Shown here: positions 63,304 through 64,000 of the stretch, one piece after another | How the letters are laid out: each line of letters opens with the position of its first letter | Numbering within the stretch: position 1 is the stretch's first letter | From: Oscillatoria nigro-viridis PCC 7112 | Lineage (GTDB): Bacteria; Cyanobacteriota; Cyanobacteriia; Cyanobacteriales; Microcoleaceae | DNA: 64,000 nucleotides | Assembly: GCF_000317475.1 (NCBI RefSeq) | Contig: NC_019729.1 | Coordinates: forward strand, 2,742,501-2,806,500 | Direction of reading: 5' to 3' | The notes under the pieces: model-generated | The model's input: only the letters and a program-made list of their open reading frames with translations | The model's database searches: none | Told to the model about the DNA's origin: nothing | Translations under genes and position numbers: made by a program

Positions 63304-64000
63304 ATGACTGAAAAAAAAACCGCCCAATGGGATGCCGGCCGGTTTCTCAAAACCTTGGCTTATTTCGGCGTCATTCCCTTCATTGGCAGCATTAGCTGGC
63401 TGCAACAACTCTTTGGAAGCAGCAGCAAAACTAAAAAAGACCAACCCAAACTGATACTGGTAGCCGGTGCCACCGGCGGCGTCGGGAAGCGAGTTGTGAA
63501 GCGGCTGCAACAGCGGGGATACAGAGTACGCTGCCTCGTCAGAGATGCTAAAAGAGCAACAGAAATTCTCGGCAAAAATGTCGAGTTAGTTGAGGGAGAT
63601 ATCACTCTCGCAGAAACCCTAACACCGCTAGTAACCGAGGGCGTAGAAGCGGTTATCTGCTGTACCGGTACTAAAGTTCAACCAGTAGAAGGAGACACCC
63701 CAAATCGGGAAAAATACTATCAAGGCATCAAATTTTATATGCCTGAAGTTGTGGATGTTCCCGAAATAGTCGAATACAAAGGCATCAATAATTTAGTGCA
63801 AGCTGTTCGCCGCCAGCTACTTCAAGCAGGCGAAAAAACAATTTTTGACTTCACAAAACCCAGCCAAGATTTAAAAGAAACTTGGGGAGCTCTCGACGAC
63901 ATAGTGATGGGCGGCACCAGCGAAAGTTCGATCGTACTTACAGACAATAGGGCTATATTCACAGGCAATGTTTCTACTGCCAACTCGGGCGGCTTTGCTT
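63304..64000 (+). CDS. NAD(P)-binding atypical SDR fused to a CIA30 domain (5' part)
   Basis: The first 232 residues before the window edge. The N-terminal helix contains GVIPFIGSISWLQQLFG. The NAD(P)-binding motif is VAGATGGVGKRVVKRLQQRG, followed by VRCLVRD. A CIA30 (complex I intermediate-associated protein 30) type domain begins near residue 180 (IFDFTKPSQDLKETWGALDD, then VMGGTSESS). In plants and cyanobacteria this fusion is linked to photosynthetic membrane or complex assembly, but the exact role is unknown. ATG 63304 has AGAGGAAGC upstream. Confidence 0.88.
   Translation, partial: MTEKKTAQWDAGRFLKTLAYFGVIPFIGSISWLQQLFGSSSKTKKDQPKLILVAGATGGVGKRVVKRLQQRGYRVRCLVRDAKRATEILGKNVELVEGDITLAETLTPLVTEGVEAVICCTGTKVQPVEGDTPNREKYYQGIKFYMPEVVDVPEIVEYKGINNLVQAVRRQLLQAGEKTIFDFTKPSQDLKETWGALDDIVMGGTSESSIVLTDNRAIFTGNVSTANSGGFA

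Overview
The window looks like chromosomal DNA of a filamentous, non-heterocystous-type cyanobacterium of the Microcoleus/Oscillatoria/Tychonema kind. This is an inference. It rests on very frequent HIP1 octamers (GCGATCGC), many AAATCTA-type heptamer arrays, a split SLH-OprB porin, a Tic20-like protein, a PAS-GAF-PHY bacteriophytochrome, a CIA30 fusion protein and several other typically cyanobacterial genes. No rRNA, tRNA or CRISPR array was recognised.

Layout. 1-2259: 5' part of a P-type cation ATPase (minus strand, running off the left edge). 2340-6064: an IS200/IS605-type tnpB element whose tnpB gene is split exactly at a codon boundary by a 2375-bp group II intron carrying its own reverse transcriptase/maturase. 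6089-11738: a permease, a conserved small protein, a carotenoid-isomerase-like oxidoreductase and RqcH. 12123-16118: a large palindrome and an SLH/OprB porin gene broken by a decayed IS5-like element with a visible 6-bp target duplication. 16545-21916: a polysaccharide block (glycosyltransferase, sugar-phosphate transferase, Gmd, Fcl) interrupted by a small IS605-ended element that carries an orphan structured RNA. 22604-26464: an HTH-dynamin GTPase divergent from an NB-ARC (STAND) ATPase, with five helically phased GTCAGA repeats between them. 26696-43206: mostly housekeeping genes (5-formyl-THF cyclo-ligase, FAH-family enzyme, Tic20, GlyA, WecA/MraY-type transferase, CinA, AroQ, HD phosphohydrolase, sugar ABC permease, ribosomal protein S6, ArgJ). 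43475-46657: a second tnpB element, an ISAs1 remnant and an IS5-family element butted against a PEP-CTERM gene. 47428-52931: an orphan HEAT-repeat protein and a nirBD operon behind a textbook NtcA promoter. 53211-64000: an ABC-2 exporter pair, an RTX protein, an SDR, an EamA transporter, an Hpt protein, a bacteriophytochrome kinase lacking its phospho-acceptor histidine, and the start of an NAD(P)-binding/CIA30 protein.

Mobile and repeated DNA is the strongest theme: three elements with matching IS605-type right ends, one group II intron, three other IS remnants, a two-copy 104-105 bp MITE, nested hairpin elements built on a GGCAAGATGCCTGTTCCAC-type core, 77-bp tandem repeats and heptamer arrays. 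The most likely under-described functional unit is the HTH-dynamin/NB-ARC pair with its repeat operator. It resembles a phage-defence or stress module in composition, but its function is not shown by sequence alone.
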